Shown: positions 35,598-44,530 of the stretch, piece after piece
Layout of the letters: every line of letters begins with the position of its first letter
How positions within the stretch are numbered: the first letter of the stretch is position 1
NCBI GenBank assembly: GCA_026645815.1
Contig: JAPKMR010000022.1
Span: 1-58,473 of the forward strand
Origin: Anaerolineae bacterium
GTDB lineage: Bacteria > Chloroflexota > Anaerolineae > B4-G1 > SLSP01
Reading direction: 5' to 3'
DNA length: 58,473 bases
The notes under the pieces: model-generated
The model's input: the letters and a program-made list of their open reading frames with translations, nothing else
The model's database searches: none
What the model was told of the DNA's origin: nothing
Program-made: the position numbers and the translations under genes

Positions 35598-35639
35598 AAA
35601 ACAACAGCGTGGTGGGTTAGCCCACCACGCTGTTGTTTT
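35598..35639 (+). terminator. Terminator after leuS
   Basis: A 19-bp perfect stem (35598-35616 with 35621-35639), loop TTAG, ending in a T-run of four: the strongest hairpin terminator in the window. Confidence 0.85.
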
Positions 35640-35684
35640 GCACCCGAACGGCGAAAAAGACTAGACTCAAGCCAAATATCGTGT

Positions 35685-35702
35685 TATAATCTAATTTAGA
35701 TT
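35685..35702 (+). promoter_or_regulatory. Promoter and palindrome before the flavoprotein gene
   Basis: TATAAT (35685-35690) with a TGT extension; TAGACT 17 bases upstream is a weak -35. AATCTA-ATT-TAGATT (35688-35702) is a perfect palindrome across the -10 and start site, a likely repressor operator. Confidence 0.6.
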
Positions 35703-35718
35703 TAAGTGAGGTGATGCC

Positions 35719-36891
35719 ATGTCACAGCCAACGCAACACGATATCATCATTGTAGGCTCAGGACCGGCAGGTTTGGCCACGGGCCTGCACCTTCTGCAAC
35801 GCGCCCCCGAATTGGCACAGCGCACGCTAATCCTGGAGAAAGCACGACACCCCCGCCCTAAACTCTGCGCTGGGGGGCTATTGCCCGATGCATTGACACG
35901 ACTGGAGCTCCTCAACCTTGATGTCACCGAAACCCCGCACGTCAAAGTTCCATGGGCGAATTTCACCTTCCAGGGACGAGGAATGCGAATGACCGCAGAC
36001 AGGCGGGATTATGCCTTCTACGTTATCCGCCGTCACGAGTTCGATGCCTGGTTGGCGTCAAAGGCGCGTGAGCGCGGACTGACGCTACAGGAAGAAACCA
36101 GAGTGCTCGCGGTACGTCACGATGGCGACGGCGTGATTGTGGAAACGGACCGCGGCAACCTCTATGCACGGGCTGTGGTCGGCGCAGACGGCGCCAATAG
36201 CGTGGTGCGCCGGGCAGTCCAACCAGAATCATCCCGCAACGTCGCACGCTTGCTAGAAGTATTGGTACACCCACGCAACGGCGATGCCCCCAAAGACCAC
36301 CACCCCCCGCATCTCCCGGATGAAGCATATTTCGAGTTTGGGTGCCTGCCGTACAATATTCAAGGGTACGTGTGGGATTTCCCCACACAGGAAGGCGGCG
36401 CACCCCGTCGTTGCTGGGGCATATACGATAGCCGCGTGGATTCCAGAGGCGATAAGGGCGACCTGCCGAACACACTCAACGAATTCATGGCGCGTTATGG
36501 CTATACGCCAGCGGATTACACCCTAAAGGCGCATCCCATTCGCTGGTTCGATGCCGGCGCCACCTTTTCCGCGCCCGGCATTGTGCTGGCAGGCGATGCC
36601 GCCGGTGTAGATGCTGCTTTCGGCGAGGGCCTCAGCCCGGCGCTAGGTTACGGCGAAATCGTCGCAGATGCGTTGGCAGATGCCTTCGCGCGTGAGGATT
36701 TCAGCTTTAGCGACTATCGCAAGCGTGTGCTGGGGCATAGCCTGGGGAGGGCGCTTCGAACACGCACCTTTACCGCTAAAATGCTCTTCAGCCTGCGGCA
36801 ACCCGGCATTCAACGGTTGCTTTGGTGGCGGTTCAGTGGTTTGTTGCATTGGTACATCAACCACTTCGTCATCAATTGGACGGAGCGGTAA
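35719..36891 (+). CDS. Geranylgeranyl reductase family FAD-dependent oxidoreductase
   Basis: A 390-residue FAD enzyme. N-terminal GSGPAGLATGLHLLQ (Rossmann), PRPKLCAGGLLPDA, GADGANSVVRRAV and LAGDAAGVDAAFGEGLSPALGYG are group signatures of geranylgeranyl-reductase-like enzymes that saturate isoprenoid chains. It may act in lipid, quinone or chlorophyll-type side chains; substrate unknown. It ends in a hydrophobic, Trp-rich segment (LLWWRFSGLLHWYINHF) likely touching the membrane. GAGGTG 6 bases before ATG. Monocistronic. Confidence 0.85.
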   Translation: MSQPTQHDIIIVGSGPAGLATGLHLLQRAPELAQRTLILEKARHPRPKLCAGGLLPDALTRLELLNLDVTETPHVKVPWANFTFQGRGMRMTADRRDYAFYVIRRHEFDAWLASKARERGLTLQEETRVLAVRHDGDGVIVETDRGNLYARAVVGADGANSVVRRAVQPESSRNVARLLEVLVHPRNGDAPKDHHPPHLPDEAYFEFGCLPYNIQGYVWDFPTQEGGAPRRCWGIYDSRVDSRGDKGDLPNTLNEFMARYGYTPADYTLKAHPIRWFDAGATFSAPGIVLAGDAAGVDAAFGEGLSPALGYGEIVADALADAFAREDFSFSDYRKRVLGHSLGRALRTRTFTAKMLFSLRQPGIQRLLWWRFSGLLHWYINHFVINWTER

Positions 36892-36987
36892 TCCCCAAAA
36901 ACTCAAACGCTAACACTTTGTTGTGAAGAAATTTCGCGGCGCAGGAAATCTACGCCGCGAAACTTTTTGTTCCTTCCTAAAATGCGG

Positions 36988-37079
36988 ATGTAATTGTTCA
37001 GCGTGCTCCCGTTTGATACGGCAAAGAGCGGCTAAAGCCGCAAATTTGCGCCCTGCGACGGAAGCCTGAACAGCTACAT
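36988..37079. mobile_element. MITE-like element with inverted ends
   Basis: A 92-bp segment bounded by ATGTAATTGTTCAG and CTGAACAGCTACAT (12 of 14 bases inversely matched), containing a GCGGCTAAAGCCGC hairpin. Ends of this kind also appear at 17225 and 27796. It encodes nothing. No target-site duplication was evident. Confidence 0.55.
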
Positions 37080-37091
37080 GGGGATCCATTT

Positions 37092-37119
37092 TTGACAAGC
37101 CCAGCAATGGGAGTATACT
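37092..37119 (+). promoter_or_regulatory. Promoter of the SPFH gene leader
   Basis: TTGACA (37092-37097), 16-base spacer, TATACT (37114-37119): near consensus, 340 bases upstream of the coding start. Confidence 0.7.
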
Positions 37120-37125
37120 GATCTT

Positions 37126-37458
37126 ATCGGCTGGCTGAACCCCGCGCCATCACCTGCGCTGAGATTCGGTTCCGGTCCCCCACTCAAGCACCGTGGTCAT
37201 TCCGTGCGCTACCGCCTCGCGTTGACGCCAGGAAAGACCAGGAAAGCCCAGACACGTTGCCTGCAAGCCAAGATTTCACCACGGAAAGCCAGAGGGAGAC
37301 CAGGCCAATGATCAGGCGGGCTACCGCGCCTGCACGGCGTCGCGCTTAGCGCAGAGGCGGTTCCCTGATTCTCTCTGTGGAGCATCTGAAGAGATTACAC
37401 AGAGAAAACACTGAACAAAGATGCACGGGAAAAGTGCCGAGAACCCAAAGGAGGGTAT
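37126..37458 (+). ncRNA. Long leader upstream of the SPFH gene, candidate structured RNA
   Basis: About 330 bases follow a near-consensus promoter without an open reading frame. Several pairings are possible: ACCGCCTC (37211-37218) with 37354-37361, TTCCGTG (37200-37206) with 37280-37286, and CAGGCG (37313-37318) with 37327-37332. GCCAG-and-ACCAGG motifs occur twice (37226-37241, 37288-37303). No known riboswitch class was recognised; it may simply be a long 5' UTR. Confidence 0.4.
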
Positions 37459-39447
37459 ATGCTACAACAAATTCTGTCCGTCTTATTTTGGCTTTTCCTC
37501 GCGGCTGTGGTGCTCTACCTGCTGGCAGGCATTCGCTACATCCCCAACAACCGAATCGGCGTTGTCGAAAAACGCTGGAGCGCCAAAGGCTCGCTAAAAC
37601 AGGGGTTCATCGCCCTGAATGGCGAGGCGGGTTACCAACCGCATGTATTGCGGGGTGGCTTGCACTACCGTTTTGCAATCCAGTACCGGGTTCACATCGA
37701 ACCGCTGGTCACAATCACCCAGGGACGTATCGGCTACGTTTTTGCCCGTGATGGTGTACCGCTGCCCGCAACACAGACCCTTGCCAGCAATGTCACCGCA
37801 AACGATTTCCAGAATGTGGAACACTTCCTGCGCAACGGCGGTCAGCGAGGACCGCAACGGCAGATTCTCCGTGAAGGTACGTATGCCATCAACCTGGCGC
37901 AATTTGTCGTGATTACCCAGGAACGTATCTACTATCTGCCCCTCAACCGCGCCGAGGATGCCATCATTCACAACATGGCGCAGGTCATCGCCGAACGGGA
38001 TGGATTCCGCCCTGTAGTCATCAAAGACTCAGATGATCTCGCCGGCATCGTCACAGTGCACGATGGTCCTTCGCTGCCGCAAGGCGAAATCATTGCCCCG
38101 ATTGTGGGCGATGACCCCAACATTCCGGAAACCTATCACAACAATTTCCAGGCGCCGGATCACTTTCTCAATGCCCGTGGTTTGCGCGGACGGCAGCTCC
38201 AGGTGTTGGTGGAAGGCACATACTACCTCAACCGGTTGTTCGCTACCGTAGAGATGATCCCGAAGACAATCGTGGAGGTCGGCAACGTCGGCGTTGTCGT
38301 CTCCTACACTGGCGAAACCGGCGAGGACCTCTCCGGCACAGAATACCGGCATGGTGAACTGGTGCGCAAGGGGCAGCGCGGCGTGTGGAGCGAACCGCTG
38401 CTGCCGGGCAAATACGCCTTCAACACCTTCGCCGGCAAAGTCATCATGGTGCCGACCACCAATATCATCATCAAGTGGATTCGCAGCGAAATGGGCACGC
38501 ACCGCTTTGACGAAAACCTGAAGGAAGTCTCCCTGATTACGAAGGATGCCTTCGAGCCTTCACTACCGCTATCGGTCGTCGTCCATATTGATTACCAGAA
38601 GGCGCCGCTGATCATCCAACGCTTTGGCGATGTCAAGCGCTTAGTGGAACAGACGCTGGACCCGATGGTCTCGGCGTACTTCAAGAACATCGGGCAGACA
38701 CGCACATTGATCCAGCTGATCCAGGATCGTAGCGCAATCCAACAGCTCTCTAGCCAGGAGATGAAGGAACGCTTTATGCACTACAACCTGGAACTGGAGG
38801 AAGTGTTGATTGGCACGCCGGAGGCTTCGCCGGATGACAAACAGATCGAGACGATTCTGATGCAACTGCGCTCACGGCAGGTCGCAGTGGAGCAAATCGA
38901 GACCTACAATCGGCAAGAGCTAGCTGCCATCAAGGAACGCGAATTGCGCGAGGCACAAGCCCGCGCCGAGCAACAGCGGCAGGTCACGCAATCAGAGATC
39001 AACATCACGGTGCAGACCAACGAGGGTCGGGCCGAATATCAGCGCGCCCTCCAACAGGCGGCGCAAATCCGCGCCCTGGCTGAAGCCGAAGCAGAAAAGG
39101 TTGCCCGCGTCGGCGTTGGGCAAGCTATCGCCATCGAAGAACAGGTGCAAGCCTATGGTGGACCGCAATTCCAGGTAACGCAACAGGTCCTCACCCGCTT
39201 TGCTGAAGCCATTCAAAACGCAGGTGTGGATGTAGTGCCCCGGGTGGTACTCGGAGGCGGGGAAGGCGGCGGCACCAATAGCCTCATTGAAGGGCTGATG
39301 GCAATGTTGCTCTCCGAGAAGCTGGGAACGCCGCTGGTTACCGAGAGCGAGCATAAGCGTTCCCCCATGGCAGAGGTACTGCGAGAGCAAATTCGCGAAA
39401 AGCTAGGCAGCGCCACCGATAACACGCCGCCGATGGTGCAGCCATAA
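37459..39447 (+). CDS. SPFH/Band-7 flotillin-like membrane protein
   Basis: A 662-residue protein. An N-terminal transmembrane helix (about 5-25) is followed by the SPFH/Band-7 domain, which includes NNRIGVVEKRW and VGNVGVVVSYTGETGEDL, and an extended coiled coil (about 450-560, ELREAQARAEQQRQV). The C-terminus has a Gly-rich GGGEGGGTN patch and an Ala/Glu-rich tail, like YqiK/flotillin-type scaffolds that organise membrane microdomains. AAAGGAGG precedes the ATG. It is converged on by the LCP gene. Confidence 0.85.
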   Translation: MLQQILSVLFWLFLAAVVLYLLAGIRYIPNNRIGVVEKRWSAKGSLKQGFIALNGEAGYQPHVLRGGLHYRFAIQYRVHIEPLVTITQGRIGYVFARDGVPLPATQTLASNVTANDFQNVEHFLRNGGQRGPQRQILREGTYAINLAQFVVITQERIYYLPLNRAEDAIIHNMAQVIAERDGFRPVVIKDSDDLAGIVTVHDGPSLPQGEIIAPIVGDDPNIPETYHNNFQAPDHFLNARGLRGRQLQVLVEGTYYLNRLFATVEMIPKTIVEVGNVGVVVSYTGETGEDLSGTEYRHGELVRKGQRGVWSEPLLPGKYAFNTFAGKVIMVPTTNIIIKWIRSEMGTHRFDENLKEVSLITKDAFEPSLPLSVVVHIDYQKAPLIIQRFGDVKRLVEQTLDPMVSAYFKNIGQTRTLIQLIQDRSAIQQLSSQEMKERFMHYNLELEEVLIGTPEASPDDKQIETILMQLRSRQVAVEQIETYNRQELAAIKERELREAQARAEQQRQVTQSEINITVQTNEGRAEYQRALQQAAQIRALAEAEAEKVARVGVGQAIAIEEQVQAYGGPQFQVTQQVLTRFAEAIQNAGVDVVPRVVLGGGEGGGTNSLIEGLMAMLLSEKLGTPLVTESEHKRSPMAEVLREQIREKLGSATDNTPPMVQP

Positions 39448-39476
39448 TTTCGTCCGCAAGGGGTCCCTATATACAT

Positions 39477-39522
39477 GGTCGAGGGCGCGCAAGACGCGCG
39501 CGCGCAAGACGCGCCCTCGACC
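39477..39522. terminator. Hairpin between the SPFH gene and the LCP gene
   Basis: A 13-bp stem (39477-39489 with 39510-39522) with a loop made of two GCAAGACGCG units. It sits between convergent genes and probably terminates both. Confidence 0.6.
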
Positions 39523-39593
39523 ACTTTGTGTGCAAATCGCGTAGAGCCTTCAGTAGCCTACCGCTATCCAAGGCATTTCATGCCCGGCACAAC

Positions 39594-41135
39594 TCACCGG
39601 CAGGAGACATAATCCTCGCCCAGGATCAGCCGCATCTTGAACGGCGCGCCGGGATCAGGGCTTAATACGACATTTTCCTGACGGATGCGGAAGAAACTCT
39701 CCACCCAGCTCAAGCCACTGCCCTTGGTATTCTCACCGAAAAAGATCAGGCGCGACTGGGGATATAGCCCATCTGCGGGCGCATAGTGTGGTTCGTAACC
39801 CGCATGCACCAGCCAATCGGCTGCCAGGTGCTCCCAGCCCTCGTGCCCGGAAGCATTCCACACCTCGATAGGGATGGCGGCCTGTAACGCGCGGCTACTC
39901 GAAGGTTTGGCAAGCACATTCTGCAATACAGGCTCAATCTCCTCCCAAACCGGCAGGAAGACCGCTCCCCCCTCCGGAGTAGTATAGGGAATCAACTGCG
40001 CGCGTCCAATGTTATAGGCATGCACATCCACTGGGCTGAGCCGCGCGGCAGTAATCGCCAGATCGAGGATATTGCCCATGCCCAGGTCGGTCTGATACAA
40101 ACCGCTGAGCTCTTGCGCTAGCGCTGGTACAGCTTCCAGCAAATTGGCCTGCTTTGCCTGCCGCCACATCGCCTCCAACACGCGCTGCTGCCGTTGCTCC
40201 CGCGAGAAGACGCTGGTCGTCTTGCGGGTCCGCCCATACCAAAGAGCCAAACGCCCGTCCATGTGGTACAGACCCGGTTCCAAGACCAACCAATCGTATT
40301 CCCCCGCCTCATTGGGATAGGGCCAGTAATCCTCTAACCGGCAGTGAACCGGCATATCAATGCCCCCCAGCGCATCAATAAGACCCCGCAAGCCGGCCAT
40401 ATCCACTTTAGCATAATAATCCGCGCTGATGCCCAGATTATAGAGCAAGGCTTGATTCAACAATCCGAAACCACCACCCGCATAGCCATACGTAGTGCCG
40501 GTCATATCCACAGTGTTGATACGGCTCATCCAAAAGCCGGGTATATAAATATAAAGGTCGCGGGGAATCGAGAGGATGCTCACGGAAGGCACATCCGGGT
40601 AAATTACCACATATTGAATCGCATCTGTGCGCCAGTTATCCCAATCTGGGCGCTGGTCGCTGCCCAGAAGCACCACGGTGAGTGCGTCCTCAGGAATGGG
40701 AAGGAGGGGCACCGGGGTGGGAACCGTGATAGTGTGCGAGGGGTGCAAGGTCGGCGTGATGTCAACCGGCGCCAGCGTGGGACGGCCGGGGTTCACAATC
40801 CGTGTCGGAGTAGCCGTCGGTGAAGGTGTGGGCGAGGGCATCGGCGTAGGTGAAGGAGTCACGGTAGGGAAAGGAGTGCTGGTGCCCGTAGGGGTCCAGG
40901 TGGGCGGTGTTTCACGTGTGGGGGTCAGCGTCGGTGAAGCCACTAAGGTGACCGTAGGCAATGGCGCCGCCAGCGCCACATCAGCTCCCGCGGTAGGCGC
41001 TGGAACGAGACCACCGGCTCCGGGAACATCCACCCAGGCCCGTGACCAGGTAAAGCTGAGGTAGAGCATGACCACGCCGATAAGAAGCATAGCGAGGAGC
41101 AAAAACACCAGGGTTCGAAATTGAGATTGAGTCAT
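39594..41135 (-). CDS. LytR-CpsA-Psr (LCP) family protein
   Basis: A 513-residue membrane-anchored enzyme. N-terminal transmembrane helix (about 8-28), a Pro/Thr-rich linker (about 60-140), the LCP domain (about 150-390; VLLGSDQRPDWDNWRTDAI, SIPRDLYIYIP, RINTVDMTGTTYG, and YGRTRKTTSVFSREQRQQRV), and a LytR_C domain at the C-terminus (IPIEVWNASGHEGWEHL). LCP enzymes move cell-wall glycopolymers from lipid carriers onto peptidoglycan. The start ATG at 41135. The gap upstream (41136-41614) holds a separate transcription unit on the other strand. Confidence 0.93.
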   Translation of the reverse strand: MTQSQFRTLVFLLLAMLLIGVVMLYLSFTWSRAWVDVPGAGGLVPAPTAGADVALAAPLPTVTLVASPTLTPTRETPPTWTPTGTSTPFPTVTPSPTPMPSPTPSPTATPTRIVNPGRPTLAPVDITPTLHPSHTITVPTPVPLLPIPEDALTVVLLGSDQRPDWDNWRTDAIQYVVIYPDVPSVSILSIPRDLYIYIPGFWMSRINTVDMTGTTYGYAGGGFGLLNQALLYNLGISADYYAKVDMAGLRGLIDALGGIDMPVHCRLEDYWPYPNEAGEYDWLVLEPGLYHMDGRLALWYGRTRKTTSVFSREQRQQRVLEAMWRQAKQANLLEAVPALAQELSGLYQTDLGMGNILDLAITAARLSPVDVHAYNIGRAQLIPYTTPEGGAVFLPVWEEIEPVLQNVLAKPSSSRALQAAIPIEVWNASGHEGWEHLAADWLVHAGYEPHYAPADGLYPQSRLIFFGENTKGSGLSWVESFFRIRQENVVLSPDPGAPFKMRLILGEDYVSCR

Positions 41136-41283
41136 GTCCGTACGCTTATAACTGATCTATGGGATTCGCGACCACAACGCGGCACGATATCACATCCCCA
41201 CGTTGTTATTGTAGCACAATGCACGGGTGAATCAAAGCGTGATTCAACGAAACTATTTAGCCAATTTCCGGTGCTCCCGATAT

Positions 41284-41316
41284 CTTAATCTCCCCTTAAC
41301 AAGCTGCTGCTATGAT
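41284..41316 (+). promoter_or_regulatory. Pho-box-like promoter
   Basis: CTTAATCT-CCC-CTTAACAA (41284-41302): two eight-base direct repeats at 11-base spacing, as in Pho boxes, followed 8 bases later by TATGAT (41311-41316). No usual -35 is present, as expected when an activator replaces it. The unit points away from the LCP gene. Confidence 0.5.
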
Positions 41317-41350
41317 CTAGATGTAGACACCTGATAACGTGAGATGTGAA

Positions 41351-41437
41351 ATGGAAAAAGCGAAATTGAATTCTAACGCAGTTAAAAGCAAGCCGAGCTG
41401 CCCCAAGCATCGGATGCCCGCCGGCGGCATACCGTAA
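41351..41437 (+). CDS. Possible small peptide (28 residues) under a Pho-box-like promoter
   Basis: ATG 41351 to TAA 41435, the only start-to-stop frame of note in the 480-base gap between two minus-strand genes. Lys/Ser-rich first half, then CPKHRMPAGGIP at the C-terminus. The ribosome site is weak (GTGAG 7 bases upstream). The alternative is a non-coding RNA; the same stretch folds into small hairpins (41414-41430, 41457-41477). Not recognised. Confidence 0.3.
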   Translation: MEKAKLNSNAVKSKPSCPKHRMPAGGIP

Positions 41438-41489
41438 CCCATATTGTGTGTCCTCAGCACCGAGCGCTCTCCGGTGCGTTCTCCTCCTC

Positions 41490-41530
41490 ACCCCGGTCGC
41501 AGAGATTTACACTCCTCTTGCGACCGGGGT
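41490..41530 (+). terminator. Hairpin closing the short Pho-box unit
   Basis: A 12-bp perfect stem (41490-41501 with 41519-41530) and a 17-base loop. It could also terminate the amidase gene reading from the other side. No clean T-run. Confidence 0.5.
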
Positions 41531-41614
41531 TCAACAATATCATCCTGTTTCCGGGTCGGTGAAAGGGATTTTGGGAAGCCAGAGCATGTCCACAAAAACC
41601 CAACTCCAAAGCAA

Positions 41615-43876
41615 TCACTCCTGCCCCCACCCACGCAGAACGAGTGGGATATACCCCCACTGGTAGCGCCACCCGTTGGCGCCACCGCCACCGACGGTAA
41701 CCTCGTCCAGAAAAACGGTTGCCGGCAAAGCGCCGGCGCCGGATTGCAAACGCACGGTGAGCGTCACCAGGTCACCCGGTGTAGCAGCAACCTCCGTCCA
41801 CCAATGGCGCCAATCCGCGTTGAGGGGCAACGTGTGATTGGCGACACCGCCAGGAGTCTCGATAAGAACGCTCAGCACATCGCCGGTATCAGCTTCCGGT
41901 GCAGCGACCATCAACGAGAGCGTGGGCAGAATCGTACCCGGGGACAGGCGCACGCTCTGTTGCAGTTCGACCTGTTGGCCTGGTTGAGCGGAGAGTTCGA
42001 CGCTGCCGCGTCCGGTATGCGCAAAAGTGCTTACGCGAACCAGACTGGCAGGCGGGGAAGCTGTTACAACCCAATGAGCAAGCTCGGATTCGAAACCCCA
42101 ATTACGAACCACGTTGTCAAACGGAAGCAGCACCAGCACAGCCTCGGAAATCTCACCGCTATGCAAAGCTAAATCGTAAAGCGGGTCGCCGTTGGGAAAA
42201 TGCAAGCTGCCCGGTTCGAAAATCTGTAGCATCACGGCGCCCGGGAACAGATTCCCGAAGGTGTAGCTCCCATTCGCCCCCACAGTGACTCTGGGACCCT
42301 CCGCCAATGCTATTTGCGCCCCGCCGGCCTTCGCACCCCGATTATCCAGGATGGTCCCGGTAAGCGTTGCCGGATAAGTCACGGTGATGCCGATATCCAA
42401 CGTGGGGTTGCCGCGGTCAGCGAACCAGGTAATCCCTTCATGAACCATATCCCACTTGAGGATATAAGCGCCAGGGTCATGCGGCGCCGTAAGCGCTGCA
42501 GCAGGAATCACAACGGTAGCGCCAAAAGGACTGTCACCGGGCAGCGATGTGCGATGGTCCTCCGCCGGTGGTTGAAGATATTGTGCACCGGTAGAATCGT
42601 ACCAATGGTAGCCAAGGTGATAGGGTGTGCCCGGGGTCGGATTTGCCAACCAGGTATTGACGCCGGTGTTGCGCAATGTATGGCGCACCGCCACCGTCGA
42701 ACCGGTCAACATTACCTGGGGCGTGTCATGGGTCAGGAAAGCAGCGGCATAAGCTGGCACATAAGCGCTCAGAATTTCCCAGGCACGGGTACGCAATGCA
42801 GGGAGTTGCGCATAGAAGCCCCCTCCAGGGCAAGTGGTGGCGGCGTAATCACGGTGCCCGGTGATGTTGGGGGTGACCAGGTCAACGAAAAAACTGCTTT
42901 CACGAGGATGAATGAAGTTGCGTTCCCCATACCAGGCAGCTAACGCTGCATTGGATTCCAACATCGGGGCAGTTGGTGCAACCGTACTGTAGTCGCCCAG
43001 GTTTCCAATACCCACGCTGCCGACGTTGTAGCCGTAGGTGTGCCCTGCAATCACATCCAGACCACCGGCGCGCCCCTCGTAGATGTTGCCGTATTTATCC
43101 ACCAGATAGTTGTAGCCGATATCGCCCCACCCGCGTGTGATGGCGTGATAATAGTAAATGGCTTGCACTTCGGCCACCGGATTATCTCCGCCAGAGGTGA
43201 CTGTATGATGAACGACAATCTTGCGCGCGGGCGAGTACTCCGGGGGCCAGGTCATCAGCGATTCGTCCGCGCCCCAACCGGCACGGGGAATGATCTGCGG
43301 CGCAGGAACTGCCGCAACTCCCGCAAGCGGGGCAGTTTGGGCGCGGACTTGCTCCAGCGCGGGCGCCCCAGAAGCATCAATAGCCGTGAGGGTGAGCGAC
43401 CGCACGACCGCACCGCCGCGAAAGGTAAGGCGCGCTTGCAGCCATTGGGCTGCGTTGAGCATGACGAGATTATCACCAAACCAACGGTGGTCCTGAAGTT
43501 CTCCCTCGATGGGCTGCCAAGGCTCCCATTGATGTCCATCGCGGCTCAAGCGCATCTCCAGGGTCACCTCGGCGCCGGGAGCAAGATCTGCTTGCCAATG
43601 ACCACCCGCGGCGGTGAAAGGGAAAGGGACGCGGTGCACCGGCGTGATATAGCTGCCGCTCTCAGCCACGGGACGCAGTTGCCCCGCGGCAAAAATCGTC
43701 TGCCCAAAGTCACCAGCAGCGAAATCCTCCGGTGAAAGCGCCCAAGTATAGCCGCGAGGTCCGCGGGGTATAGCACGCACAGGCTCCAGTGGCACCCCAC
43801 ATAACACCAACAAAATCAGCACCATGAGCGCGCTGCGCGCTGCGCCATACCCCGAGGTGAAAAAGTATCTGGCCAT
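41615..43876 (-). CDS. Secreted N-acetylmuramoyl-L-alanine amidase with extra domains
   Basis: A 753-residue exported cell-wall hydrolase. Signal peptide (MARYFFTSG...LVLCGVPLEPVRA), an N-terminal all-beta part, then an amidase_2/PGRP domain (about 200-360) with IIPRAGWGAD, VVHHTVTSG (zinc His), GYNYLVDKYGNIYEGRAGG and GHRDYAATTCPGG. After it come two Ig-like parts, a carboxypeptidase-regulatory-like repeat (ATLTGTILDNRGAKAGG) and a C-terminal jelly-roll-like domain, finishing with GYIPLVLRGWGQE. ATG 43876 chosen because AAGGAG precedes it. Cleaves the bond between muramic acid and the stem peptide. Confidence 0.9.
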   Translation of the reverse strand: MARYFFTSGYGAARSALMVLILLVLCGVPLEPVRAIPRGPRGYTWALSPEDFAAGDFGQTIFAAGQLRPVAESGSYITPVHRVPFPFTAAGGHWQADLAPGAEVTLEMRLSRDGHQWEPWQPIEGELQDHRWFGDNLVMLNAAQWLQARLTFRGGAVVRSLTLTAIDASGAPALEQVRAQTAPLAGVAAVPAPQIIPRAGWGADESLMTWPPEYSPARKIVVHHTVTSGGDNPVAEVQAIYYYHAITRGWGDIGYNYLVDKYGNIYEGRAGGLDVIAGHTYGYNVGSVGIGNLGDYSTVAPTAPMLESNAALAAWYGERNFIHPRESSFFVDLVTPNITGHRDYAATTCPGGGFYAQLPALRTRAWEILSAYVPAYAAAFLTHDTPQVMLTGSTVAVRHTLRNTGVNTWLANPTPGTPYHLGYHWYDSTGAQYLQPPAEDHRTSLPGDSPFGATVVIPAAALTAPHDPGAYILKWDMVHEGITWFADRGNPTLDIGITVTYPATLTGTILDNRGAKAGGAQIALAEGPRVTVGANGSYTFGNLFPGAVMLQIFEPGSLHFPNGDPLYDLALHSGEISEAVLVLLPFDNVVRNWGFESELAHWVVTASPPASLVRVSTFAHTGRGSVELSAQPGQQVELQQSVRLSPGTILPTLSLMVAAPEADTGDVLSVLIETPGGVANHTLPLNADWRHWWTEVAATPGDLVTLTVRLQSGAGALPATVFLDEVTVGGGGANGWRYQWGYIPLVLRGWGQE

Positions 43877-43990
43877 ACCAATCTCCTTATCCGCCTGAAG
43901 ACGGTTATGATTTGTGGGTTGCCTTCGGCAACTCGTACAGGCTGCCTCATACAATAATACCCCGAAGTCGGGCTACGCGCCAGATGCCGC

Positions 43991-44046
43991 TTGACAGCCT
44001 ATCACTCTTGCATATAATTAGCCGTCTAAATATTAGACGGCTAATT
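43991..44046 (+). promoter_or_regulatory. Promoter and perfect palindromic operator of the marR-ABC operon
   Basis: TTGACA (43991-43996), 16-base spacer, TATAAT (44013-44018): perfect hexamers. Overlapping the -10 and start site is a palindrome with two 14-base perfect arms (44016-44029 and 44033-44046) around ATA. Binding there would block the polymerase. Confidence 0.85.
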
Positions 44047-44068
44047 AAAAAAGAAAGGGAAGGAAGAT

Positions 44069-44530
44069 ATGGATTTCATGCCAGAGCCAAGATCACTAGA
44101 CCATCTACTGGCACAGGTAACGCGCCTGCACCATGAACGCGCGCGGACACAAATCGGCGCTCTAGGGCTACATCGCGGGCAACCCCCGCTGATAATAACA
44201 CTATCGGAAGGAGACGGTCGCACCCATACGGAGCTAGCCGAGCATCTACATGTGACCCCGGCTACCGTGACCAAAATGGTGCAACGCATGGAGAGCGCCG
44301 GTTTCGTGCAGCGCCAACCAGACAGCGATGACCAGCGCATCTCGCGCGTCTATCTCACACAAACCGGACGCGAGGTCAGCAAGCAGCTCAGCGCACTCTT
44401 CAACACCCTGGATATAGAGACCTTTGCGGGCTTCGCGCCCGAAGAGCGTACGCGCCTACACCAGTTGCTTTTACGGGTGCGCGACAACCTGTTGCGGACT
44501 GCAACTTCCCCAGATCAGGATCAACAATGA
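44069..44530 (+). CDS. MarR family transcriptional regulator
   Basis: A 153-residue winged-helix repressor: HTELAEHLHVTPATVTKMVQRMESAGFVQRQPDSDDQRISRVYLT is the DNA-binding core, with the DxR wing motif. The C-terminal helices form the dimer and ligand pocket. It is the first gene of an operon with two ABC exporter subunits; its stop overlaps the next ATG (ATGA). Likely represses its own promoter until an exported compound binds it. GGAAGGAAG precedes the ATG. Confidence 0.92.
   Translation: MDFMPEPRSLDHLLAQVTRLHHERARTQIGALGLHRGQPPLIITLSEGDGRTHTELAEHLHVTPATVTKMVQRMESAGFVQRQPDSDDQRISRVYLTQTGREVSKQLSALFNTLDIETFAGFAPEERTRLHQLLLRVRDNLLRTATSPDQDQQ

Noticed and set aside
37280..37305. Cobalamin-riboswitch-like B12-box (AAGCCAGAGGGAGACC)
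   Set aside because: The other conserved parts of the riboswitch were not found in order, and the downstream gene is not a cobalamin gene.
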